A DNA stretch of 13,703 bases from G039029935 sp039029935. GTDB lineage: Bacteria; Chloroflexota; Anaerolineae; Caldilineales; Caldilineaceae. The notes under the pieces were generated by a model. It searched no databases. It was not told the DNA's origin and was given only the letters and a program-made list of their open reading frames with translations. The stretch is from positions 1-13,703 of the forward strand of contig JBCCFC010000211.1 of assembly GCA_039029935.1 (NCBI GenBank), written 5' to 3'. Positions 6,944-13,703 of this stretch are shown piece after piece. Each line of letters starts with the position of its first letter. The stretch's first letter is position 1. The position numbers and the translations under genes are program-made.

Positions 6944-6990
6944 GTATCACAGATTGATTATCTGTGGCGCAGGTAGCCAACCTGCGATAC
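6944..6990. repeat. 47-bp twin-hairpin palindromic repeat, copy 2 (inverted)
   Basis: This is the reverse complement of the element at 4397-4443: GTATC, the CACAGAT/ATCTGTG hairpin (6948-6966), the CGCAGGT/ACCTGCG hairpin (6968-6986), then ATAC. Differences from copy 1 lie only in the two 5-base loops and the hairpin linker. It occupies half of the 94-bp gap between the FMN transferase and the membrane protein and ends 33 bases before the next ATG. Confidence 0.88.
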
Positions 6991-7023
6991 TGTCCTTTGT
7001 CAATATAAAATCAGGAGATCACA

Positions 7024-7836
7024 ATGGCACTCTCACACGCAATTAATTCAGGCACTATGCCAGTCACGGTCCCGCCCACACTCGAAATATCATCCTCCAG
7101 ACCTGCTCCCAAGCCTAGACCCACTCGACCAGTCAAAAAGGAGACGAATAAACCCAATAGTGCAGACAAATCAAATACTAAGCCCATCGCAGATTATGAA
7201 GATGAGACTGATTATACACCTGCAACAGTTGCAGGTGTCGGCTTGATTTTACTCCTTCTCTGGGTGTCCATTCTGATGCCCTTGAGCGCAACCAGCAACA
7301 TCCCCTTGATTGCCAGCGAAAAACTAGCATGGTATCTCACACGCACCAGCGGCACAATCGCCTACCTTCTGCTCTCGGCCTCAACCATTTGGGGGCTGAT
7401 ATTAAGCACAAAGGTGGTCAAAGATATTGTTCCCGCCCCCATCACAATGGCAATGCATAACTATCTGTCATGGACATCCATTGGGTTTACAGCCTTTCAC
7501 GCCTTTGTTTTGCTTTTTGACAGCTATTTCACCTATACAATCACCGATCTGCTCATCCCCTTCACAGGACCATACAGCCCCTTCTGGGTCGGTATCGGCA
7601 CAATCGGGTTCTACTTGATGTTGCTCACCTCGGTTAGTTTTTATTGGCGCAAAACCATTGGGCAAAAGAATTGGCGCAAACTACACTATCTCACCTTTGG
7701 CGTCTACATCATGGGGACATTGCACGGCTGGATGGCGGGTACAGATAGCTCGACGTTGGGGCCACTGTATCTGTTCAGCGGTTTGGTGGTGATTTTTCTG
7801 ACGGCGTATCGAGTTGTGGATGCAAGCACTAAATAA
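7024..7836 (+). CDS. Ferric-reductase-like transmembrane protein (haem b)
   Basis: This 270-residue integral membrane protein resembles the ferric-reductase-like transmembrane domain family, which carries electrons across the membrane on two b haems. A 65-residue polar N-terminus, rich in Pro, Lys and Arg, precedes about six helices, starting near 69-91, 100-126, 145-165, 186-206, 220-240 and 246-263. Four histidines are placed as haem ligands: His145 (MHNYLS) and His159 (FHAFVLL), 14 apart, and His221 (LHYLTF) and His234 (LHGWMAG), 13 apart. No FAD/NAD(P)H-binding domain follows, so unlike full ferric reductases it needs another electron donor. AGGAG lies 6 bases before ATG 7024. Its position after apbE suggests that it works with a flavinylated partner. 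The gene ends in TAA and the region after it has no linked gene. Confidence 0.88.
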   Translation: MALSHAINSGTMPVTVPPTLEISSSRPAPKPRPTRPVKKETNKPNSADKSNTKPIADYEDETDYTPATVAGVGLILLLLWVSILMPLSATSNIPLIASEKLAWYLTRTSGTIAYLLLSASTIWGLILSTKVVKDIVPAPITMAMHNYLSWTSIGFTAFHAFVLLFDSYFTYTITDLLIPFTGPYSPFWVGIGTIGFYLMLLTSVSFYWRKTIGQKNWRKLHYLTFGVYIMGTLHGWMAGTDSSTLGPLYLFSGLVVIFLTAYRVVDASTK

Positions 7837-7878
7837 ATAATAAAAAGCGTTCAACAACTCAGCACTTCAGCATACCGA

Positions 7879-7926
7879 CTGGCAAGCATACTGGCTGACA
7901 AGCTGACTGGCTGACAAACTGACAAG
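7879..7926. repeat. 8-bp tandem repeat array (CTGACAAG family)
   Basis: Six units in constant 8-bp phase are visible: CTGGCAAG, CATACTGG, CTGACAAG, CTGACTGG, CTGACAAA and CTGACAAG. The array is degenerate and lies shortly after the membrane protein stop. It has the same period as the array at 3-58 and shares a CYGAC core with it. Confidence 0.75.
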
Positions 7927-8070
7927 TTGATTTTATACTTTCCTATGCAATAAAAAATTGAAAGTTGAAAAAATGGAAAATATATGCCAAGATAAATTTT
8001 CACAGATTTAACATAGATTTAACATATCAACCCACCACATCTGCTAAACTCTCCTCAGTAGCAATCAATG

Positions 8071-8110
8071 AAAGCGAATAAAGAAGCAGCGACGTTTCTT
8101 TATTCGCTTT
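8071..8110. terminator. Strong bidirectional terminator-like hairpin
   Basis: A perfect 15-bp stem joins AAAGCGAATAAAGAA (8071-8085) to its complement at 8096-8110 around a 10-base loop. The stem is AT-rich, and the T-rich 3' side followed by TATC could act as an intrinsic terminator. The mirrored A-tract makes it usable from the other strand. It would separate the redox gene set from the beta-helix gene, although it is 234 bp from the last stop codon. Confidence 0.6.
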
Positions 8111-8164
8111 TATCGCGCAGATTCATTACTATTATCTTACAAAATCCAAAACCCCAAATTTTTT

Positions 8165-8193
8165 TTGACAATTGAAACAAATTGATGTATAAC
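8165..8193 (+). promoter_or_regulatory. Near-consensus sigma-70 promoter for the beta-helix gene
   Basis: TTGACA at 8165-8170 is followed after exactly 17 bases by TATAAC at 8188-8193. A run of T lies just upstream. It points toward the gene at 8370 and implies a leader of about 170 bases. Supported by sequence match only. Confidence 0.6.
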
Positions 8194-8287
8194 TTTGTTA
8201 TGAAAACAGAGACAGGTTGATCCTTTTGAATCCTAATGTATCTTTTCTTGTTTTTTCGTATCTTTTACACAGATAAGCACACTATAG

Positions 8288-8319
8288 ATATAGTCAACTC
8301 AAAATATCGTCAACTCATG
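8288..8319. repeat. 16-bp tandem direct repeat in the leader
   Basis: ATATAGTCAACTCAAA is followed directly by ATATCGTCAACTCATG, 13 of 16 bases identical, sharing GTCAACTCA. It lies between the promoter and the start codon and could be a pair of binding sites or a chance duplication. Confidence 0.5.
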
Positions 8320-8369
8320 CTCATTCATAAACTATCATATCGTGATAATGAAAGGTTTTACAAAAAATA

Positions 8370-11300
8370 ATGAAGAACACAAAGACGGTTACAGAACAAA
8401 TGCAATCAGACATGTTGACACAAACACAAAAATTTACACTGCCAATCCACAAAAAAACATTGGCAACGGTCATCGGTCAAAGCCTCCATCTATTCCGGTA
8501 TTCTCCAAATTTATCGCTGTTGATGCTTCGCCAGTTGCAAATGCGACTACAAACACAGCTAGAAAATATGGCTCGGCAATTTGCACACCCGCGAATGCAC
8601 CCACCAAAGATTGCCAAACAGGCACTTGTGGCATCCGCTACAGCATCGATGCTGCTTTTCTCCACTGCTGTCACGACAGTGCAAGCGGGAACGATTACAG
8701 TCGATAGACCCGGCGTCCCTGCCGTATCAGTCGATGATACGGAGTGCGACTTGGCGGAGGCGATTATTGCCGCCAATAATGACCAAGCGTTTCAGGGCTG
8801 TACAATCTCTGGTGACACAAATGGACCTACTGCTCCAGACACACCTGATATCATTGATCTCAGCGGTCTATCGACCCCCATTGTCATTAGCCAGACAGCC
8901 CGGTCGTACCAAGGTTATACGGGGTTGCCGTCAATTACAAGTACAATCACCATTCAAAACGGCGCAATCCAGCGTGTCGCAACCGATGGCGGTGCTCCCT
9001 TTCGCATGCTGCATGTGAATGGGCAGGGCGGCACAGGCGGAAAGTTGACGCTTAGTGGTGTGACTGTCCAAGGTGGATATGCATATTCATTTGCATTCCC
9101 AGCGTCCATTGAAGAGTACCGCGGTGGTGGTATTTTTATCACCAACACAGCGCAGCTAACCCTCACAAATAGTTCTGTGATTACAAGAAATCGAGCCTTT
9201 GCGGATGCTGGTGGTATCTATGCCAAGGACAGTGCGATTGTGATTGAAAATAGTACTCTTTCCTATAATTATTCCTATAGACATGGGGGTGGCATTTATG
9301 CCAATAACAGCACAGTGAGCCTTGATAACAGTACAGTTTCGTTCAATTGTGCGGCGGCCTGTCCGCCCAATCCTGGTGCGTTGGGGGGCGGTATCTTCAT
9401 CACCAACACAAGCGAACTCACAGTCACCAATAGCAGTGCCATCACCAACAATTTCGCATACTACGCGGGTGGAGGCATTGCCGTCTTCAACAGCACAGCA
9501 TCTATCGTAGATTCAGTCGTGGGTCGCAACCGGACAAGCTATATTGGGATTGGAGATGGCGGTGGTGAAGGCGGTGAAGGTGGAGGAGGTGTTATTATTG
9601 ACCCCGGCGGTGGCGGTGTAGTAGACGGTGGTGTAGTAGACGGTGGTCTCGTGACGGCTGCTGCTGTTCAGGTCGGTGCGAACCCGCCATCATCGGGCGG
9701 TGGTGGTATCTATGCGAATGCCAGCACAGTAACCATTGAGAACACAACAATTTCACTGAATCGAACCAGCAGCGGTGGCGGCATGGCCGTGGATGCGAAC
9801 AGCACAGCGATCATCAGTAACAGTACCTTTTTCTCTAATACGGGTGTGTTAAATGGTGGTGGTATCAGTGTCCATCGCAATAGCACTGTGACTGTACAAA
9901 ATGACACGGATGTGATCACAAACCATTCACAATATGGCGGTGGTATATCGGTCTTTACAGGTACAGTGACTATCACAGGCAACAGTGCCATCAGCGGGAA
10001 TCAGGCTATATATACAGGTGGTGGTATTCATGCAATCAGTGCCAATATAACCATTGACAATAGCTCCGTGACGAGCAACAATGTGATTACAACCAGTACC
10101 CGTGGTGGCGGTGGTGTCTATGCAGGGGTTGGCACGACAATGACAGTCACCAGCCAAAGTCTGATTTCGGGGAATATTGCCCATCATGGGGGCGGCATCT
10201 ATGTGGATGGTAGTACTATCACTGTCAATGGTAGCACCATTCGCGCCAATCGTGCCATCAGTGACGGTGGCGGTATTTCGATGGAGGACAATAGCCAACT
10301 CGTGGTTATTTCGAGCCTATTCCAAGAAAACGATGCGGGTGATGAAGGGGGGGCGATTTCAGTCGATGATGACAGTACCGCTGTTATTCGCCAATCCACA
10401 TCCATCATCACCAACACGGCTGGTCGCGGTGGTGGCATCGCAATTGATGACCGCAGCCGTGTCACCGTTACCACATCGAGTGTGATCAGCACTAATCAGG
10501 CAAACATCGGTGGTGGCATTTTTGTTCAAGATGATAGCCATTTCTATAGTAATGACATGATTGTCACAGCGAACCGCGCGATGACAACGGGGGCGGGGAT
10601 TCATGGTCAGAGCCAAGTCACCGTCACAATCAACGGGTCCACGGTCGAGAAGAATGTGGCAAGCACCGTCGGTGGCGGACTCTATATGAGCGAGGCATTG
10701 ATTGCCGTGAGTAGTAGCAAAGTCCTCTACAATACGGCCACAGGCAACGGCGACGGCATCTATAACAAAGACGCCACAATGAATGTTGTCAATAGCTGTA
10801 TTGTTGGCAATGGCGACACCGCATTTAGCAGTTTGGTTGCGACAACGGCACAGAGCAACTGGTGGGGAGCAGCCGATGGTCCATCAGGCCAGTTCATCGG
10901 TGCGGGTGACTCCGTTGGTCCCAATATCGACTATAGCAACTATCGCACCGCCGCCATTCTAAGCTGTCCGGTCATCGGCACAAGCACCTTCGTTGCTCCA
11001 GCCCTGTCCGTCAATGACACATCCGCCAACGAAAATGCGGGTTCCTTGCAGTTTACCATCAGCCTGTCCAAACGCAGCGCAAAAACCATCACGGTGAATT
11101 ATGCAACGGACAGCATCTCTGCGCTGGATGGCACAGACTTTACAGGCAAAAGTGGGACATTGACATTTACACCAGGCCAGACACAGAAAACGGTGACTAT
11201 CTCGACCATCGATCAGGATGGCGTTGTCCAAGGCAACCGCACCATGCAAGTTATTCTGAGCAATGCCAGCAATGCACCCATCAGCGATGCCAATGGCATT

Positions 11301-12260
11301 GGTACAATCATCGACACGGATGTACCAGCGTCAACGCCGACACCGACGGTGACGAATACGCCAACAGCGACACCCACTCAGACCCAGACCCAGACGCCTA
11401 CAAGTACACCAACATCAACGTCAACAAGCACACCCATGCCAACGAGTACGCCCGTGCCAACGAGTATACCTACGTCTGATGGTGCTGCCAACATTGCCCC
11501 CAATGAGACGCCAATAGTGATGTCAACCGTGACGCCAACCGTGATGCCAAGCGATACCCCCACGCCAACATCAACGCCGACGCCGACCTTGACGCCCACA
11601 TCAACAGTAACATCAACACCGACCAATACACCAACATCTATGTCGCCGACTCAAACACCAACCAATACACCAACGGCCACGCCGTCGAGTACTGCGACGA
11701 TGACGCCTGTGCCAACGGCTATACCAAGTATGACACCAACACCGACACTGACACCTGAGCCGTGTGTGTTTGCCTCGGCATCCAGCGGTCAGACAACGGT
11801 TGACATTGGCGGGAATCTCATTATTGATTTCAACTATGAAAACTGCAGTGACGATCCAATCAGTGATTCATCCATTGATGTCACCGTTCCGGATGGGACA
11901 ACGCTTGTGCCGTCGCCACTGGCTGTGGCTGCCAATCAAGCAAACCACCAAATGCCACATGTCAATGAGCAATGTCCGCAGGGGTTTGCAGCAGGGCAAG
12001 TCTGTACATTAATCGTTGGGGACCTCGCACCAGGGCAGCAAGGCACGGTGCAGATGACGTTGCGTGTAGACACCGATGCATCTGGCACAGTGATTGATAG
12101 CATTGAGGCGCAGTTTAATGCCAATTTGAATGGTCAAACGATTACAGAAGAGGTGCAGAGTACCCTTAATGTTGAGGTCGTCTCAACCGAGCCGACCGCC
12201 CTCATAGAGACTGCTGAACCTGTTGGTTGGTTCGCTTTCTTGCCTTGGGTTTCACGCTAA
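8370..12260 (+). CDS. Large secreted beta-helix / Calx-beta surface protein
   Basis: This 1296-residue exported protein has a hydrophobic signal segment, ALVASATASMLLFSTAV, late at about residues 84-100, with a likely cleavage after VQA. A CDLAEAIIAANND motif (126-138) matches the CSLREAI type seen ahead of bacterial beta-helix domains. About 18 GGGI(Y/F/S)-type coils follow between about 251 and 767, interrupted by a Gly-rich insertion holding a VVDGG repeat. NWWGAADGPSG (from about 830) closes the helix. A Calx-beta domain spans about 874-984, a Thr/Pro/Ser linker about 985-1131, and a DUF11-like Ig domain follows. The end GWFAFLPWVSR resembles Chloroflexota secreted proteins. It probably sits on the cell surface as an adhesin or glycan-contacting protein; no catalytic residues are identifiable. 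The 66 residues before ATG 8568 are unusually long for a signal peptide, so the true start may be internal. No strong ribosome site marks any candidate. Confidence 0.88.
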   Translation: MKNTKTVTEQMQSDMLTQTQKFTLPIHKKTLATVIGQSLHLFRYSPNLSLLMLRQLQMRLQTQLENMARQFAHPRMHPPKIAKQALVASATASMLLFSTAVTTVQAGTITVDRPGVPAVSVDDTECDLAEAIIAANNDQAFQGCTISGDTNGPTAPDTPDIIDLSGLSTPIVISQTARSYQGYTGLPSITSTITIQNGAIQRVATDGGAPFRMLHVNGQGGTGGKLTLSGVTVQGGYAYSFAFPASIEEYRGGGIFITNTAQLTLTNSSVITRNRAFADAGGIYAKDSAIVIENSTLSYNYSYRHGGGIYANNSTVSLDNSTVSFNCAAACPPNPGALGGGIFITNTSELTVTNSSAITNNFAYYAGGGIAVFNSTASIVDSVVGRNRTSYIGIGDGGGEGGEGGGGVIIDPGGGGVVDGGVVDGGLVTAAAVQVGANPPSSGGGGIYANASTVTIENTTISLNRTSSGGGMAVDANSTAIISNSTFFSNTGVLNGGGISVHRNSTVTVQNDTDVITNHSQYGGGISVFTGTVTITGNSAISGNQAIYTGGGIHAISANITIDNSSVTSNNVITTSTRGGGGVYAGVGTTMTVTSQSLISGNIAHHGGGIYVDGSTITVNGSTIRANRAISDGGGISMEDNSQLVVISSLFQENDAGDEGGAISVDDDSTAVIRQSTSIITNTAGRGGGIAIDDRSRVTVTTSSVISTNQANIGGGIFVQDDSHFYSNDMIVTANRAMTTGAGIHGQSQVTVTINGSTVEKNVASTVGGGLYMSEALIAVSSSKVLYNTATGNGDGIYNKDATMNVVNSCIVGNGDTAFSSLVATTAQSNWWGAADGPSGQFIGAGDSVGPNIDYSNYRTAAILSCPVIGTSTFVAPALSVNDTSANENAGSLQFTISLSKRSAKTITVNYATDSISALDGTDFTGKSGTLTFTPGQTQKTVTISTIDQDGVVQGNRTMQVILSNASNAPISDANGIGTIIDTDVPASTPTPTVTNTPTATPTQTQTQTPTSTPTSTSTSTPMPTSTPVPTSIPTSDGAANIAPNETPIVMSTVTPTVMPSDTPTPTSTPTPTLTPTSTVTSTPTNTPTSMSPTQTPTNTPTATPSSTATMTPVPTAIPSMTPTPTLTPEPCVFASASSGQTTVDIGGNLIIDFNYENCSDDPISDSSIDVTVPDGTTLVPSPLAVAANQANHQMPHVNEQCPQGFAAGQVCTLIVGDLAPGQQGTVQMTLRVDTDASGTVIDSIEAQFNANLNGQTITEEVQSTLNVEVVSTEPTALIETAEPVGWFAFLPWVSR
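11322..11759 (+). repeat. Thr-Pro-rich low-complexity coding repeat
   Basis: About 147 codons are built mainly from ACx and CCx triplets encoding TPT, TST and TQT patterns, with a short non-repetitive island, SDGAANIAPNE, in the middle. It is the flexible linker between the Calx-beta and C-terminal domains. On the opposite strand it creates a spurious Val/Gly-rich ORF. Confidence 0.85.
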
Positions 12261-12266
12261 AAATAG

Positions 12267-12312
12267 TATCGCAGATTGCCTATCCGCACCTAGCAACAGA
12301 TAGGCAATCTGC
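12267..12312. terminator. Shared terminator hairpin between convergent genes; diverged twin-hairpin relative
   Basis: A perfect 14-bp stem, GCAGATTGCCTATC (12271-12284) with its complement at 12299-12312, encloses a 14-base loop. It fills the 53-bp gap between the stops of the beta-helix gene and the transporter, so it probably ends transcription from both sides, although no long T-run follows. It begins with AATAGTATCGCAG, which is identical to the left edge and flank of the 47-bp repeat at 4397. Confidence 0.65.
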
Positions 12313-12313
12313 T

Positions 12314-13627
12314 TTACCCTTCACGCGGCTCCTTCACCCAAAACCGCAACATCAACAGCGACACCAACCCCGTCAACATGCTGGCAACAAAGGCCCAATG
12401 ATAGCCAACCTGCACCAATCCTGCACCCAAAATCGGCGCGATGACGCTGCCAACACCCGTAAGCGTGTTGGCTAGACCAATATAGGTTGGGCGTTTTTCT
12501 GGTCCACAAAATTCCAGCACAACCAATATACTGGAGACAATGCGCATTCCCTGAAAGAAGCCCATCAACGCAAAGACGACGATAAACCAGAATGGCGCGG
12601 GGGATAGCCATGCCAAGCCAAAGGCCACTGTACCTGTTAAGGCCGAGAATTCCAACGTAATACGATGTCCATAACGGTCGGCCACAAACCCACCGATTAG
12701 CCCACCTGTGGTCTGTCCAAGTAATGTCACCGTTGTGAAGGTGGCAACCATGCTATCTGAAACCGTCCATGTATGGATCGCGGCAACCGTGAGGAAGCCT
12801 GTCCCCATTTCTGCGATGGCGAGTGTGAAACGCGCGATGAGGAAATTGCGAAAATTGGTATCCTCTCGCACAACTACAGGTAGTTGTACCAGATACTCGC
12901 GATTGGATCGACGGGGTACATCGGTCGCTTCCACTGGTTCCCTGACAAGCGCAATAAAGACCCAACTGAGGAAGATGGTGATACCGACTGCGCCAAAAAT
13001 ATAGACAAAGTTGAGTGGGAAAGCCACCCTGTCCAAAATGATACCCGCAACACTCGCTGCACCGACACCCAACAATGTACCAATAAATGAGTTAACGCCA
13101 AAGACCCGCCCCCGCGTTTTTACAGGGAAACAGCGCGCAATCAACTCCTGCCACGCAATGCTGATGACACCACCACCAATGGTAAACCAGCTATAAAAAA
13201 TCAAAAAGAGAATTAGTGCTGTACTTGTTGACCAATAAGCTGCCAATGGTGCAAGGAGCAACAGTATCGCGGGGATGCGCTCGGTCACAAACCCTAAGTT
13301 GACAACGATGGACTTCTTGTGGTCGATGCGTTCGACAAAATTGGCAACAAAGAGTTGGGGCAGAAAATGCCCTCCTTGTGCCACCATCGCCACAATTGCC
13401 AGTGGGATGGTGCTGTTGGTGAGCTTGCTGATAAAGAGCGGTAGAATTGTGGTTGCGGAGAGTAAGCTGATGCTGACCGTAAAAAAGATGATATCAAGCG
13501 AGTTGGTGATCAGGTTCCAGCGAAAATCACGTTCCTGTGCGGCTTCCGCTTCGGCAGCACTCAATCGCTGCACAGGTTTGTCTAGCTGTAGTAGCTCTCG
13601 GAACATCCGAGACATCAATACGTTCAT
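12314..13627 (-). CDS. Major facilitator superfamily (MFS) transporter
   Basis: This 437-residue membrane protein has about 12 hydrophobic helices in two halves. After a polar N-terminus of about 35 residues, the first helix begins near NSLDIIFFTVSISLL. The loop after helix 2 has FVERIDHKK, and the equivalent loop in the second half has FVADRYGHR, both matching the GxxxDRxGRR-type MFS signature. The central loop (REPVEATDVPRRSNREYL) separates the halves. Such carriers move small solutes by proton exchange or as uniporters. The substrate cannot be read from sequence, though drug or metabolite efflux is common in this branch. On the minus strand AGGA lies about 4 bases before the ATG, and an in-frame ATG four codons later is an alternative start. 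It is convergent with the beta-helix gene and shares the hairpin at 12267-12312. Confidence 0.9.
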   Translation of the reverse strand: MNVLMSRMFRELLQLDKPVQRLSAAEAEAAQERDFRWNLITNSLDIIFFTVSISLLSATTILPLFISKLTNSTIPLAIVAMVAQGGHFLPQLFVANFVERIDHKKSIVVNLGFVTERIPAILLLLAPLAAYWSTSTALILFLIFYSWFTIGGGVISIAWQELIARCFPVKTRGRVFGVNSFIGTLLGVGAASVAGIILDRVAFPLNFVYIFGAVGITIFLSWVFIALVREPVEATDVPRRSNREYLVQLPVVVREDTNFRNFLIARFTLAIAEMGTGFLTVAAIHTWTVSDSMVATFTTVTLLGQTTGGLIGGFVADRYGHRITLEFSALTGTVAFGLAWLSPAPFWFIVVFALMGFFQGMRIVSSILVVLEFCGPEKRPTYIGLANTLTGVGSVIAPILGAGLVQVGYHWAFVASMLTGLVSLLMLRFWVKEPREG

Positions 13628-13680
13628 AGCGTCCTATCGTTGTTTTGGTAATGGTTGATCAAAAAAATGGCATAGAGAAA

Positions 13681-13703
13681 CCGAGTTTTTTGAAAAAACT
13701 CGG
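13681..13703. repeat. Palindrome at the window end
   Basis: CCGAGTTTTT and AAAAACTCGG form a 10-bp stem around TGA. It lies just upstream of the transporter gene (minus strand) and is cut by the window end; the preceding GAAA suggests that the symmetry may continue as TTTC outside. It may be a dispersed repeat or the terminator of the next gene. Confidence 0.7.

Larger units (their letters stand above)
7837..8369. other. Intergenic region before the beta-helix gene
   Basis: No gene was found here. In order it holds an 8-bp repeat array (7879-7926), an AT-rich stretch, a 15-bp terminator-like hairpin (8071-8110), a near-consensus promoter (8165-8193), a leader of roughly 170 bases and a 16-bp direct repeat (8288-8319). 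Confidence 0.75.

Noticed and set aside
8342..8707. 121-residue plus-strand ORF overlapping the start of the beta-helix gene
   Set aside because: It has no signal peptide or motif and lies in a different frame from the continuous 1296-residue protein.
11378..11626. Minus-strand Val/Gly repeat ORF
   Set aside because: It is the mirror image of the Thr-Pro linker of the beta-helix protein and has no independent gene signals.

Overview
The window reads as chromosomal DNA of moderate GC content from a bacterium that is most likely a member of the Chloroflexota (Anaerolineae/Caldilineae-like). This is an inference from gene style, not from a marker gene. The clues are a Hanks-type kinase ending in a single membrane helix, a very large secreted beta-helix protein with a CSLREAI-like motif, a Calx-beta domain, a long Thr-Pro linker and a C-terminal hydrophobic 'FLPWVSR' ending (compare the 'YLPL' endings common in that phylum), and many short dispersed palindromes.

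Layout. (1) 3-58: 8-bp tandem repeats. (2) 118-2862 (+): a tail-anchored Ser/Thr kinase followed 36 bp later by a cysteine-type sulfatase, probably one operon. (3) 2908-3977 (-): a decayed group II intron. Ribozyme domains V and VI are still readable at the 3' end, but the reverse transcriptase/maturase is scattered over all three frames with a large internal deletion, and the 5' half of the intron is missing. (4) 4397-7836 (+): a possible redox gene set. It has two small exported proteins, one Met/Gln-rich with a Glu/His tail and one Met/Gln-rich, then an ApbE-type FAD:protein FMN transferase, then a six-helix ferric-reductase-like haem b membrane protein. Three strong palindromes sit between these genes. 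(5) 7837-8369: an intergenic region with an 8-bp repeat array, a long terminator hairpin, a near-consensus sigma-70 promoter and a 16-bp direct repeat. (6) 8370-12260 (+): the 1296-residue beta-helix/Calx-beta surface protein. (7) 12314-13627 (-): a major facilitator superfamily transporter, convergent with the previous gene and separated from it by a shared hairpin. (8) 13681-13703: a palindrome cut by the window end.

How the genes may work together. ApbE enzymes attach FMN covalently to extracytoplasmic redox proteins, and ferric-reductase-like membrane domains pass electrons across the membrane through two haems. Their adjacency, preceded by exported proteins rich in candidate metal ligands (Met, His, Glu), suggests a membrane-spanning electron-transfer or metal-reduction module. 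The usual FMN-binding partner with its Ser/Thr-Gly-Ala-Thr motif is not encoded in the window, so the flavinylation target is unknown. This is the most interesting functional lead. The in-frame amber codons inside a duplicated tail of the first exported protein, and the 47-bp twin-hairpin repeats that bracket three of the four genes in inverted orientation, are the most unusual sequence-level signals.
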